Of a DNA stretch of 64,000 nucleotides, positions 1 through 7,766 are shown in pieces. Origin of the DNA: Olavius sp. associated proteobacterium Delta 1. Lineage in GTDB: Bacteria > Desulfobacterota > Desulfobacteria > Desulfobacterales > JAFDCJ01. A program made the position numbers and the translations under genes. The stretch's first letter is position 1; each line of letters opens with the position of its first letter. Below the pieces are notes generated by a model. It had not been told where the DNA came from, did no database searches, and saw only the letters and a program-made list of their open reading frames with translations. The stretch spans positions 122,689 through 186,688 of the forward strand of contig CACVKW010000771.1 of assembly GCA_902749685.1 (NCBI GenBank), in the 5' to 3' direction.

Positions 1-38
1 CCAAAAAGACTCATAAATCTGGTTGTATCGGAACGTCT

Positions 39-836
39 TTATGACAACCGCTCTTTTTGATAAAATTTTATTTCAAGCATTAGCACAAAGCTTTCATATT
101 TTTCCGACGTAAAACCCATCTGTTGATCCACTTCATTGAATTTTGACAACAGATCATCAACCTGGGGGGTGGCAAGATTCCGGTCCATCCAGGGAAACAG
201 AATCTCATCTTCCTTTTTAATATGCCCGGTTAGAAGATCCCGGTAGGCCATCAGATGTTTACCAAGCGATATTTTATCTTTGCCTTTAAGGGCTTCAAGC
301 ATGGCTTTAACATGTCCCCGACCGGTTGTGTGATCTTCATACATGACCTGCAGGATCTCCGAATCTTCATCAAAATATTTAAACAGGATATCTTCCTCTT
401 TGGCATGATGGTATTTGTCGGCGTAAGATCGTATCATGTCGATCCCGTCCAATATCAATTGCCGACCTTCTTCTGATTCCAGATCAAGATTTTCGACCAC
501 TGCTGGAATCAATGCGATCCATCTTTTGATTAAAACGTGCTCATCAACTAGTTTTTTCATTGGCGGAGAGAATTTTATCTCTTCCTTGACAGCCGGCGCT
601 TTCTTTTTACCTTCAGGGAGTTGGATATCCTGTCCCGGATAAATTATCGCTGCGATTTTGTGCATTAATTCCTGCTCCTGTTCTGCGGGCAGGTTGTGAA
701 TATCGACAATATCTTTAAGCTCGCAAATGCCGACACTACAAGGACCGCACCCGATGCCGTATTCATCCAGGATTTTTTCAACTTCAGGAAACCGATCGAT
801 GACTTCTTTGATGCCTTTATTCAGAAATTGTTCCAT
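39..836 (-). CDS. Hemerythrin HHE-domain protein with N-terminal DUF1858-like domain
   Basis: 265 aa. Residues 1-65 form a short helical DUF1858-like domain with three cysteines (C30, C33, C38 in CGPCSVGIC). Residues about 92-215 are a hemerythrin four-helix bundle with the expected iron ligands in order: H100, H143/H144 with E148, H169, H175, and H205 followed by acidic residues. Members of this family bind O2 or NO through a di-iron centre, or repair Fe-S clusters in anaerobes, and are cytoplasmic. The cysteines of the N-terminal part may bind metal or act in redox; this is inference. The ATG is at 836 and the stop is TAA. The gene is divergent from the deoxyribosyltransferase-like gene with 250 bp between them. 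Confidence 0.85.
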   Translation of the reverse strand: MEQFLNKGIKEVIDRFPEVEKILDEYGIGCGPCSVGICELKDIVDIHNLPAEQEQELMHKIAAIIYPGQDIQLPEGKKKAPAVKEEIKFSPPMKKLVDEHVLIKRWIALIPAVVENLDLESEEGRQLILDGIDMIRSYADKYHHAKEEDILFKYFDEDSEILQVMYEDHTTGRGHVKAMLEALKGKDKISLGKHLMAYRDLLTGHIKKEDEILFPWMDRNLATPQVDDLLSKFNEVDQQMGFTSEKYESFVLMLEIKFYQKERLS

Positions 837-1086
837 TATTAAAATTCTCCGGTATTGGGTTGAGAAGATTGGGTCGTTAGATTTGTTAAGAGAGTTAGGA
901 TGGTTATGATCGTCCCGGTGAAATCCGCTTCGCTGACATATTCATGTATTCCACAGGATAAATTGAGATCGTTTGATTTTGATTAATGGTTGACGGGTTC
1001 AACTATTAGTTTTACTTAACTGATTATTTATACTGCAATTTAATTCTCAATCCATGACCTAAGTCAAAAAGGAGACATGCGTTCAA

Positions 1087-1596
1087 ATGAAAATATTCTT
1101 TGGTGCGGCCATTCAGGGTGCAAGCAATCGGAAAGAAAGGGCGGCTGTCCACAAACAGATTATAGATGCCATAAAAAGCTGTGACTGTGCGGTGATCAGC
1201 GAGCACACCACCGGTAAAGATTACGAAACCACGGCTAATTTACTGGAAGAAACTCTGGGCCCCATGCCGCCGAAGGGTATGGCGCGAACGGTATTGATTC
1301 GCAATAAAATGATCGAGCTCATCGAAGGTGAAATCGATGGCGCCATATTTGAGGTCTCCACACCCAGCCTGGGCACCGGCATAGAAATAGCCCATGCTTA
1401 TTTGCGCCCCAGACTCGGCCTGCCGGCGATCCCGGTAATTGCCCTTTATCAGAAAAATTACTGGCCCAACAATCTTTCGACCATGATCCGCGGTATCACG
1501 GAAACGGAAGTTCCTGGTTTTGTGGTAAAAGAATACGATGAACCCGGCAATGCCGCAAAGTTTATTCCAGAATTGCTTGGAAATTTAGTTGAATAG
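1087..1596 (+). CDS. Nucleoside 2-deoxyribosyltransferase-like protein
   Basis: 169 aa. The N-terminus (MKIFFGAAIQG) and the segment around residues 84-100 (IDGAIFEVSTPSLGTGIE, with E100 as the likely nucleophile) match the nucleoside 2-deoxyribosyltransferase / DNPH1-like Rossmann fold. Relatives move or hydrolyse the base of (deoxy)nucleosides or nucleotides in salvage or pool cleaning. GGAGA at 1071-1075 precedes the ATG by 11 nt. The stop is TAG. Family membership is fairly clear; the substrate cannot be told from sequence alone. Confidence 0.75.
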   Translation: MKIFFGAAIQGASNRKERAAVHKQIIDAIKSCDCAVISEHTTGKDYETTANLLEETLGPMPPKGMARTVLIRNKMIELIEGEIDGAIFEVSTPSLGTGIEIAHAYLRPRLGLPAIPVIALYQKNYWPNNLSTMIRGITETEVPGFVVKEYDEPGNAAKFIPELLGNLVE

Positions 1597-1657
1597 TAAC
1601 ATTTTAGAAGATTGAAAGAAGCCACGAATATAATTTTTACATCATAATTGTGCCTAC

Positions 1658-1747
1658 TTTTAATCGTTGTAATAGTTCGTGATCATTCGTGTCAATTCGT
1701 GGCCTAATAATTTTTTAGAGGCTAAAGTCATACGGTAACTATTTGAT
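1658..1747 (+). repeat. Interspersed repeat family A, copy 1
   Basis: About 90 bp in the 336-bp gap between the deoxyribosyltransferase-like gene and the end of recQ. It closely matches 62697-62786 in the same orientation: both carry ATTCGTGTCAATTCGTGGC, then an AT-rich stretch, then AGGCTAAA(A/G)TCATAC. Nothing else was recognised in this gap. Confidence 0.6.
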
Positions 1748-1932
1748 TATGAAGAGGATTTGATGTGGTTCTGCCTATTGATGAGTTTGCCATCTTCCGT
1801 TCAATGACTAATCACTCAGACTTACCTTTTTCAGCCGATGCAGAAAAGTCGATTTTCGGCGGTGGTTTTCGCAGATCGATTTCAGCTTATTATAAAATAC
1901 CTTTTCCTTTCATAGAGATTGCCATGACAGTC

Positions 1933-3855
1933 CTATTGCCCCTTTTCATCGTTAATCCAACTTTTTACTTCCAAGAATGGATAACTTTCAAGGATACCGA
2001 AATATGGCAGTTTCTTTATTTTCAGTTTCGAGAAAACCGGCGTATAAATGCCACATAGAAACTTCGTTAAATTTACCTCGCTAAACTGCTCCGTGACGGC
2101 CTGGATAAATTCATCTGTGATCTCGTTAAATTTAAAATTTGCAAGCGGCTTTAAATCGGTGGTGTTTTGCAGAACCACTCTCCCGTTCTTGCAAAATGAA
2201 CAATGCCCGCACCGTTCATTATCAAGATGTTCGCCAAAATATTTGGCCAGTTGTCTGCTGATACATGCTTCGCTTTCAAAAAAGCCTGCCATATTATGAA
2301 TTCTTTGAATCTCAACATGTTCCTTCTTTTTAAACAAAGCATACATTTTCTCAGCCATGCCATCGAGATCAATTGCCTGGGTCAGAATGTCGTAAACTTC
2401 GACTGCCTGCTTGGCTTGGAGTTCGATCCAGCCTTTCTCATCAAAGTATTCCAGTGCGGCGAGAATACGCTGCCGATCCGTATTATGGCTGTTTAGGATT
2501 GCCGGGATATCAACAATTGTCCATACTTTCTTAGTCAGACAATGGTTCAGAACCGCGGAAACAAATTGCTTTCTTTCCCCTTCAAAACTGCTGATAATCT
2601 TGTTCGGCTCTATCTGATACTTGAACGAATATTCCGCAAAATAGGTCAACTTGGGCCGAATAATTTTTTCCATCGCCAGATAGACCAGCAAGGTTTTTAA
2701 CGGAAGGATTCTGATGTTCAGGGCGTTGGAAAGCGCCACCGCTTTGATTTCCCAGATAAAGCCGTCATTTTCTTTTATGGTTTGAAGCAACTGCCAGATC
2801 GACAGCTTCTCCGGCGTATCACCGTAGATAAAATTTTCCAGAACATGAATGTTGTCCCGATTGGCCAGCACTTCGCATAAAGAAAAATCGCCGTCGCGCC
2901 CGGAGCGCCCGATTTCCTGGCTGTAGTTTTCAATGGATTTGGGCAAATCATAGTGAATGATTCGGCGGATGTCCTTTTTATCGATTCCCATGCCAAAAGC
3001 GATGGTTGCCACAATGCAGGCCAGGCTTCCATCCATGAATTTGTTCTGAATCTGTTCCCGTTTCTCGTTATCCATTCCGGCATGATAGGATTGCGCATCG
3101 ATGTCATTTGCGCAAAGAAAATCCGCCACATCTTCAGCTGTTTTTTGCAGAGTGACATAGACGATGGTCGGGTCTTGGGGTGTTTCTTGGATTCTTTGCA
3201 GCAGGCGGTTCTTTTTTTCAGATGCGGCCGTCGGAGTTACCTGCAGGAAAAGATTGTCTCGATAAAATCCGGTGACAAACACATTTTGTTTAAGAATACT
3301 GAATTTGGCGCACATGTCGTCCATTACCCGCTCTGTGGCGGTTGCGGTCAGCAACAGGGTTTGTGCAATTTTGAATTCTTCCTGGTAATCCGGCAGTTTT
3401 AGATATTCGGGCCGAAAATTATGTCCCCACTCGGAGATGCAGTGTGCTTCGTCCACCACCAGCAGGGTGACGTTCATCTTGTCCAGCTGGGTGCGAAATC
3501 GTTCATTTTTAAAGCGTTCGACCGAAACCATCAGGATTTTTAATTCGCCGCTTTTGGCGCTTTCAAGAATTGTGTTGTATTCGTCTCTTGCAAGGGTCGA
3601 ATCCAGGCGCGCGGCCGGGATGTTGTTTGCCAGCAAAAAGTCCAGTTGATCTTTCATCAGAGACAGCAGGGGCGATACCACCAGCGTCAGGCCCGGCAAA
3701 AGCATCGCCGGCAGTTGATAACAAAGGGATTTGCCGGCACCGGTCGGAAAAATGGCTGCCGCAGACTGATGATCCAGAACGGCACGGATAACGCTTTTCT
3801 GGCCTTTCAAAAATGAACTGAATTTGAAATATTTTTGTAGTTGCTGCTTTAACAT
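1933..3855 (-). CDS. recQ: ATP-dependent DNA helicase RecQ
   Basis: About 640 aa from the chosen ATG at 3855, which has AGGAGGT six bases upstream (3862-3868); an in-frame upstream start would add ten residues without a ribosome site. Superfamily 2 helicase: Walker A PTGAGKSLCYQ near residue 40, Walker B/DEAH and the RecQ motif DEAHCISEWGHNFRPE near 135, motif VI QEIGRSGRDG, then the RecQ zinc site (C...ERCGHCSFC) near residue 530. It unwinds DNA 3' to 5' in recombination repair. No clear HRDC domain is visible at the C-terminus. The E after DEAHCIS replaces the Q usual in RecQ. The next genes on the same strand upstream are the four-helix protein and an ERCC4 nuclease. Confidence 0.93.
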   Translation of the reverse strand: MLKQQLQKYFKFSSFLKGQKSVIRAVLDHQSAAAIFPTGAGKSLCYQLPAMLLPGLTLVVSPLLSLMKDQLDFLLANNIPAARLDSTLARDEYNTILESAKSGELKILMVSVERFKNERFRTQLDKMNVTLLVVDEAHCISEWGHNFRPEYLKLPDYQEEFKIAQTLLLTATATERVMDDMCAKFSILKQNVFVTGFYRDNLFLQVTPTAASEKKNRLLQRIQETPQDPTIVYVTLQKTAEDVADFLCANDIDAQSYHAGMDNEKREQIQNKFMDGSLACIVATIAFGMGIDKKDIRRIIHYDLPKSIENYSQEIGRSGRDGDFSLCEVLANRDNIHVLENFIYGDTPEKLSIWQLLQTIKENDGFIWEIKAVALSNALNIRILPLKTLLVYLAMEKIIRPKLTYFAEYSFKYQIEPNKIISSFEGERKQFVSAVLNHCLTKKVWTIVDIPAILNSHNTDRQRILAALEYFDEKGWIELQAKQAVEVYDILTQAIDLDGMAEKMYALFKKKEHVEIQRIHNMAGFFESEACISRQLAKYFGEHLDNERCGHCSFCKNGRVVLQNTTDLKPLANFKFNEITDEFIQAVTEQFSEVNLTKFLCGIYTPVFSKLKIKKLPYFGILESYPFLEVKSWINDEKGQ

Positions 3856-3927
3856 ACGATGACCTCCTACGCTATTTCTTACCATTAAATGGTTAATGCC
3901 AGATTTGCAAGTCGGCTGAGGCTTTTT

Positions 3928-4431
3928 TCAGTTACATCTTCTCGCCTTCAGTCTTGTATGGTAAAGTTTTTCGGTGAAACCGCCCTGTTCTAAAAACTGC
4001 TTTTCAAGTTGTCTCAATTGTTGATCCAACAAAAAGTTGGTCTGATGAATCAGACAGAGCAAGGTATTGGCCGCAACTCCGGGAGGGGCGCCCTCAATAT
4101 AGGGCTTATAGTTCGTATAGGACCTATTACTCGCGTATGCGAGATTTCTAATCTTTTTCGCTTTTGGATGGTTCTTTCCCCAGAGCGACAGATTGCGTTG
4201 TCGCAAAAAATCCTGATAATCGAGCAGCAACTCTTCAAGGCTGGCGCGGGCCACACCGACCAGTTTCAACTCGAACTTTTTAGATGTGCCGGAGGCCATG
4301 CTGCCCTCTGCAATGTTCTGTTTGCCGCTGCGGGCGGCCTGCACCATCTGATCATGGGTGCGGGAGCGGCGGCCGATCCAGCGATCGCAGAATATCACGG
4401 CCGCGTCATAATCCCAAATTGACCGTTTCAT
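3928..4431 (-). CDS. Four-helix-bundle 'suffix' domain protein
   Basis: 167 aa, all-helical, starting MKRSIWDYDAAVIF with TRSHDQMVQAARSGKQNI-like context (here RTHDQMVQAARSGKQNIAEG). This pattern is typical of the four-helix-bundle family related to 23S rRNA intervening-sequence proteins and to the accessory protein of diversity-generating retroelements; the longer C-terminus fits the variant called the 'suffix' type. Its molecular role is unknown. No reverse transcriptase or template repeat is visible nearby, so I make no link to a retroelement. It lies between recQ and the ERCC4 nuclease on the same strand. Confidence 0.7.
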   Translation of the reverse strand: MKRSIWDYDAAVIFCDRWIGRRSRTHDQMVQAARSGKQNIAEGSMASGTSKKFELKLVGVARASLEELLLDYQDFLRQRNLSLWGKNHPKAKKIRNLAYASNRSYTNYKPYIEGAPPGVAANTLLCLIHQTNFLLDQQLRQLEKQFLEQGGFTEKLYHTRLKARRCN

Positions 4432-4736
4432 ATTTTAAAAGAGATGATTTATTATTATTTTCAATGAATTCTATCGATTTAAGCTTTAAAATTTGAAACC
4501 CTTCGGGATTGCCGATATTACCGTATCTACGGCCTCAGATGTCCTCCCGCATAGGTAACTATAGCGAAAAAACATCTTCCTTGTATCTACGGCAATCTCG
4601 ACAATCGCTCAACTTAGGATACACAATTTCCGCCATTTGATACGACTTGAGTCCTCGAAACCCACCGTGAGGGTCGATGAAGCCGTCGGTTCGATTCATA
4701 CTTGTCGCTCCTTTTTAGGGTCATATCGTATGCTTT
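4432..4736. other. Intergenic stretch with a short repeated motif
   Basis: 305 bp without a recognised gene. GTATCTACGGC occurs at 4523-4533 and again at 4583-4593, exactly 60 bp apart. GATTGCCG (4507-4514) is the inverted match of CGGCAATC (4590-4597). The significance is unknown. Confidence 0.4.
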
Positions 4737-5456
4737 TCATCTCAAGTTATCTTGGTTTGAAGAATACCCTGCCAGATCGGATTTTTCGGCAAAGCGAGGT
4801 GATATTTTTTTGCCCACTGCCCATCTGATCTTATCGGCAACTCCTATTCCTATGCCGTCTATGGATTGGAGTTCACTGCTGCTTGCCGAAATTGCAGCCT
4901 CAACACTGCCGAAATGTTCCAGCAGACGATCCGCTCTTTCACGACCGATTCCCGGCAATCCCTGCAAGATGTAAAGTTGTGTTTTCCGCCTGTCTTTCGG
5001 ACGATAACCGTGCCGCTGGATGCCGCCCCTTGCCATCGAATCTAACTGGCGGCCGATATAAGCAATTAGTCTGGCAGTTTCAGAAGGGTCTTTTGAATGC
5101 AGAACCGGTATGCCCATTACCAGGGAAACTGTAATCAGTGCCCCCTGCATGGATGCTCTGGTCATTCCCAGATCGGCGGTGTCATCAGCTGTCCCCTCCA
5201 GGATCAATGAGCCACTAAAATTGGGACCTGCCAGACGTATCATTTGCTTGAAAAGCCTGCCGTCAACAATAGATATGGCAAAATCTTTTAAAGTCTTTCT
5301 TTCAACAATAATGCGGTTATCAATCTGATAATCACCCACGGATAGTCGCCGAATGCTTAGGTCCACATATTCAAATTCCGACAGGAGCTTTATCACGTTG
5401 CTTTTATTTTCGCGGTCGTCGGCAATAATTTTGATGGGAACCATGATATTTGACAT
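4737..5456 (-). CDS. ERCC4-domain (XPF/Mus81-type) nuclease with helix-hairpin-helix tail
   Basis: 239 aa. The N-terminal half is an ERCC4 nuclease domain: IADDRE near residue 11, GDYQID at 41, and the signature ERKTLKD (E52, R53, K54, D58) that coordinates the catalytic metal. The C-terminal part (about 160-215) holds tandem helix-hairpin-helix motifs, LPGIGRERADRLLEHFG and then IDGIGIGVADKI, for DNA binding. The layout is that of archaeal XPF-type endonucleases acting on branched or flap DNA. Bacterial copies are sporadic and often sit in mobile or defence regions, so transfer is plausible. It lies beside recQ and a nucleotidyltransferase-fold gene at the left edge of the restriction-modification island. 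Confidence 0.85.
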   Translation of the reverse strand: MSNIMVPIKIIADDRENKSNVIKLLSEFEYVDLSIRRLSVGDYQIDNRIIVERKTLKDFAISIVDGRLFKQMIRLAGPNFSGSLILEGTADDTADLGMTRASMQGALITVSLVMGIPVLHSKDPSETARLIAYIGRQLDSMARGGIQRHGYRPKDRRKTQLYILQGLPGIGRERADRLLEHFGSVEAAISASSSELQSIDGIGIGVADKIRWAVGKKISPRFAEKSDLAGYSSNQDNLR

Positions 5457-5499
5457 TTTATCCTATCTCTTTTTGTATATGTCCTTTCAACTTGATAGC

Positions 5500-5647
5500 T
5501 GCCCCGCAAGTCACCCCGCATGTTACCCCGGAAGTTGCTTTGTTGCTCAGAGCCTTCATGCGACCCTTGAGAAGACCTGAATTGGCTGAATTTCCAATAC
5601 CGGACATACATCGAAGTCGGCTTAAAAGCAGGGCCTGGAATCATTGA
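5500..5647 (+). pseudogene. Remnant of an AlbA_2-type protein C-terminus (VTP linker)
   Basis: The plus strand reads APQVTPHVTPEVALLL followed by a degraded stretch ending in PDIHRSRLKSRA. The same VTPxVTPxV linker and a PDKPKSRLQKY ending occur in the intact AlbA_2 protein at 11622-13151. No start or upstream domain is present, so only the tail survives. It lies between two minus-strand genes. Confidence 0.45.
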
Positions 5648-6891
5648 TCCGGCAGCGATGTCGTGAGACGCAAAAGAATCTCTTTCAATTCTTCGGGCGT
5701 TGGCCGTGGGAACTCTTCACCATCAAATCGGGTCCCATCGAGGCTTATGGCATATGGCTCTCCGTCTATTTCAACCAGGTCTACAAGACTGATAATCCGT
5801 AGAAGCTCATTTCCGGATGCCTTTGATGGATGATATTCCGGTTCTTTTTCCTCAGAGATTTCCCTGGCAAACGAGTCTGCATCGATTTTCTTTCGAAACA
5901 GATCTAACATATGGATTTTGTGCCAATCGGAATTAACCTGAACGATTGCGATACCTTGATCCTTCCAGTTAAGATTATAGGCGCGAACATCCCGGAACAG
6001 TCTTTCCAATTTATGTTTTGTGCCTCGGCGGATGATCCAGATTCCGTTTGGTCCGCGTTTTGTAAGGTGGGGTACTATTATCAAGCCTGAGCAGGAATGA
6101 TGGTCCAGGCGACCGAGATCGATGGATGGACGCCCAACATGAACAAAGTATCCGTTGATGGTAAAAGCAGCCCGACTTGAATGATCATAGTCCCAAGTCT
6201 GAATCGGATCATTGACCTCAAACCAATCGATGATGAATCTCATGGCTTCCCTGGTCTTTTTTCCGCAGTAACCCTTAAGAAGGCGTTCATAAAACGACAC
6301 GGCAGTATCAGACCAATGTTTTGAATCCAAATCGAAATTGGAGATTGGAGCCCACGACCAGTCCAAAATATCTTCGTTTTTCAAGTCCACCAATTTTTCT
6401 AAAGTATCTATTTCCTCATATAACTGCTCGCTTCTCAAAGGAAGGGCATCGATCTTTCGGACAAATCTCTCGGCGTTTGGGTTTGGTTTAATGACAGAAA
6501 TGTTCTTTTTCCAGTTTCTGCTTGAAACCGACCAGATCAGCACGGCATCTTCAACAGGTACTCCGGATGTGTTCTTTTCGGGTTTTCCGATATAAAGGCG
6601 GACATCCCTATCTCCTTTGACCAGCACTCGGCGCAGAGTCGATGTGATTGGAATCCGCCCCTTGATGACTTCAATATCTGCTATTAGATCTAAGTCTCCA
6701 CAATGCAAGGCCCCCTTTGCCCAGGAACCGAAAACCCAGAGAGCTTTTACGTTGAAGCTGGTTTTTTCTTTTCTTCTAAAAAGGTCATCGTACCATTCCG
6801 TGCTGAATTCTGATGATATGTCGATGCGCTCAGCGATCCTTTGAAGAGATCGTGTAAAAAATGACCGTTTTCTTCTATGTTCATCTGCCAT
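5641..6891 (-). CDS. Large nucleotidyltransferase-fold protein of unknown function
   Basis: 416 aa. Residues about 48-75 show the DNA polymerase beta-type nucleotidyltransferase signature: VFGSWAKGALHCGDLDLIA, with G55-S56 and the metal-binding D66 and D68. Such domains transfer AMP or other nucleotides to proteins, RNA or small molecules, and include the antitoxin MNT and AbiEii toxin types. The remaining 300 residues, rich in Trp and with a GPNGIWIIRRGTKHKLERL segment, match no domain I recognise. This is not the short MNT form (about 100 aa), so a dedicated partner or substrate-recognition domain is likely. It sits directly left of the type I restriction operon, divergent from it. Confidence 0.65.
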   Translation of the reverse strand: MADEHRRKRSFFTRSLQRIAERIDISSEFSTEWYDDLFRRKEKTSFNVKALWVFGSWAKGALHCGDLDLIADIEVIKGRIPITSTLRRVLVKGDRDVRLYIGKPEKNTSGVPVEDAVLIWSVSSRNWKKNISVIKPNPNAERFVRKIDALPLRSEQLYEEIDTLEKLVDLKNEDILDWSWAPISNFDLDSKHWSDTAVSFYERLLKGYCGKKTREAMRFIIDWFEVNDPIQTWDYDHSSRAAFTINGYFVHVGRPSIDLGRLDHHSCSGLIIVPHLTKRGPNGIWIIRRGTKHKLERLFRDVRAYNLNWKDQGIAIVQVNSDWHKIHMLDLFRKKIDADSFAREISEEKEPEYHPSKASGNELLRIISLVDLVEIDGEPYAISLDGTRFDGEEFPRPTPEELKEILLRLTTSLPDQ

Positions 6892-7172
6892 TTAAAGAAT
6901 TTTCCTTTCTAATGTCAAAGCAACCAGATTTTCGAAGCCATTGGTATTTACAACGAGCTATCAACTTTTTTGTCCATTGTAGGGTTTGGCGATAAGGTGT
7001 ATTAAACTAACAGAAAAATTTTGAAATAATTAATGCAAGATGATATATATTGCAATATATTTTATATTGTGTCAATAATAAATTTACAAAATATTATATA
7101 TTGCAAAAAATATTACGGTTTATTTAGAATATTATTGCAGTTTAATGTATACTGTGATATTGAAAATTTAAT
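6892..7172. promoter_or_regulatory. AT-rich divergent promoter region with TATATTGCA palindromes
   Basis: 280 bp, very AT-rich, between the nucleotidyltransferase-fold gene and the restriction operon. ATATATTGCAATATAT at 7045-7060 is a perfect 16-bp palindrome. TATATTGCAA recurs at 7097-7106, and CAGT/ACTG arms flank the stretch near 7138-7154. The repeated TATTGCA core suggests sites for a dimeric repressor or silencer of the restriction operon. The binding protein is unknown. Confidence 0.45.
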
Positions 7173-7751
7173 ATGAAACTTAAAAAGATCGCAAAAATCC
7201 GAAGCGGATATATCAATCGCGGAAAAATCGAAGCCAGGGACACTGGTTCTTGCCTTCTGATGCAGGCAAAGGATGTCAATGCGGATCAACTTTCCTATCG
7301 CACAGACGCTCTGGTTCGATTCAGCCCAAGACAGTCAGGCAAAGATTGGTTTTTAGAGCCTGGTGACATCCTGTTCATGGCCCGGGGTGCCAGGAACTAT
7401 TCATTATTAATTGATAAAGTGCCGGATAGCGTTTTGGCCGCTGCCTGTTTTTTCATCATACGGGTATCAAATTCAGACGCTTTGCCAGAGTATTTGTGGT
7501 GGTATCTCAACCAGTCGCCCGTCGAGGAATACCTGAAACGTTTCAGCGGTCGAGCGGTTCATATGCCGGTGGTCAGACGGGCGGTCCTGGAAAGTATCGA
7601 TATTTCACTCCCTCCGATTAAGGTTCAAAAGCAAGTTGCAGAAATAACTACCCTGATGATGAAAGAGCAGGATTTATACAAAAAATTGGCTGAAAAGCGA
7701 AAATACCTGATGACTGAAATTTGTCTCAAATCAATTCGGGAAAGCAGATAA
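7173..7751 (+). CDS. Half-size type I restriction specificity subunit (HsdS-like)
   Basis: 192 aa, about half the usual HsdS length. It starts MKLKKIAKIRSGY, like the beginning of an HsdS target-recognition domain, and ends with the coiled-coil dimerisation segment after LPPIKVQKQVAEI. So it holds one target-recognition domain plus one conserved helical region. Full HsdS has two such units and places two recognition domains on HsdM. A half subunit could act as a dimer, or pair with the broken HsdS of the same operon. It is first in the operon, 15 bp before hsdM. Confidence 0.75.
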   Translation: MKLKKIAKIRSGYINRGKIEARDTGSCLLMQAKDVNADQLSYRTDALVRFSPRQSGKDWFLEPGDILFMARGARNYSLLIDKVPDSVLAAACFFIIRVSNSDALPEYLWWYLNQSPVEEYLKRFSGRAVHMPVVRRAVLESIDISLPPIKVQKQVAEITTLMMKEQDLYKKLAEKRKYLMTEICLKSIRESR

Positions 7752-7766
7752 AAGAGGATGATAAAA

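Noticed and set aside
973..986. TTGATTTTGATTAA, similar to an FNR box, between the hemerythrin and deoxyribosyltransferase genes
   Set aside because: One half-site deviates from TTGAT-N4-ATCAA and such motifs are frequent in AT-rich gaps; no promoter spacing supports it.
3928..4431. Diversity-generating retroelement, because of the four-helix-bundle protein
   Set aside because: No reverse transcriptase, template repeat or variable repeat was found nearby.
4681..4700. GGTTCGATTC, like a tRNA T-loop
   Set aside because: The flanking bases do not form a T-stem, and no acceptor stem or anticodon arm can be drawn in the preceding 60 bases.
7758..7766. hsdM start at 7758
   Set aside because: The AGAGG ribosome site directly abuts this ATG; ATG 7767 has the normal nine-base spacing.
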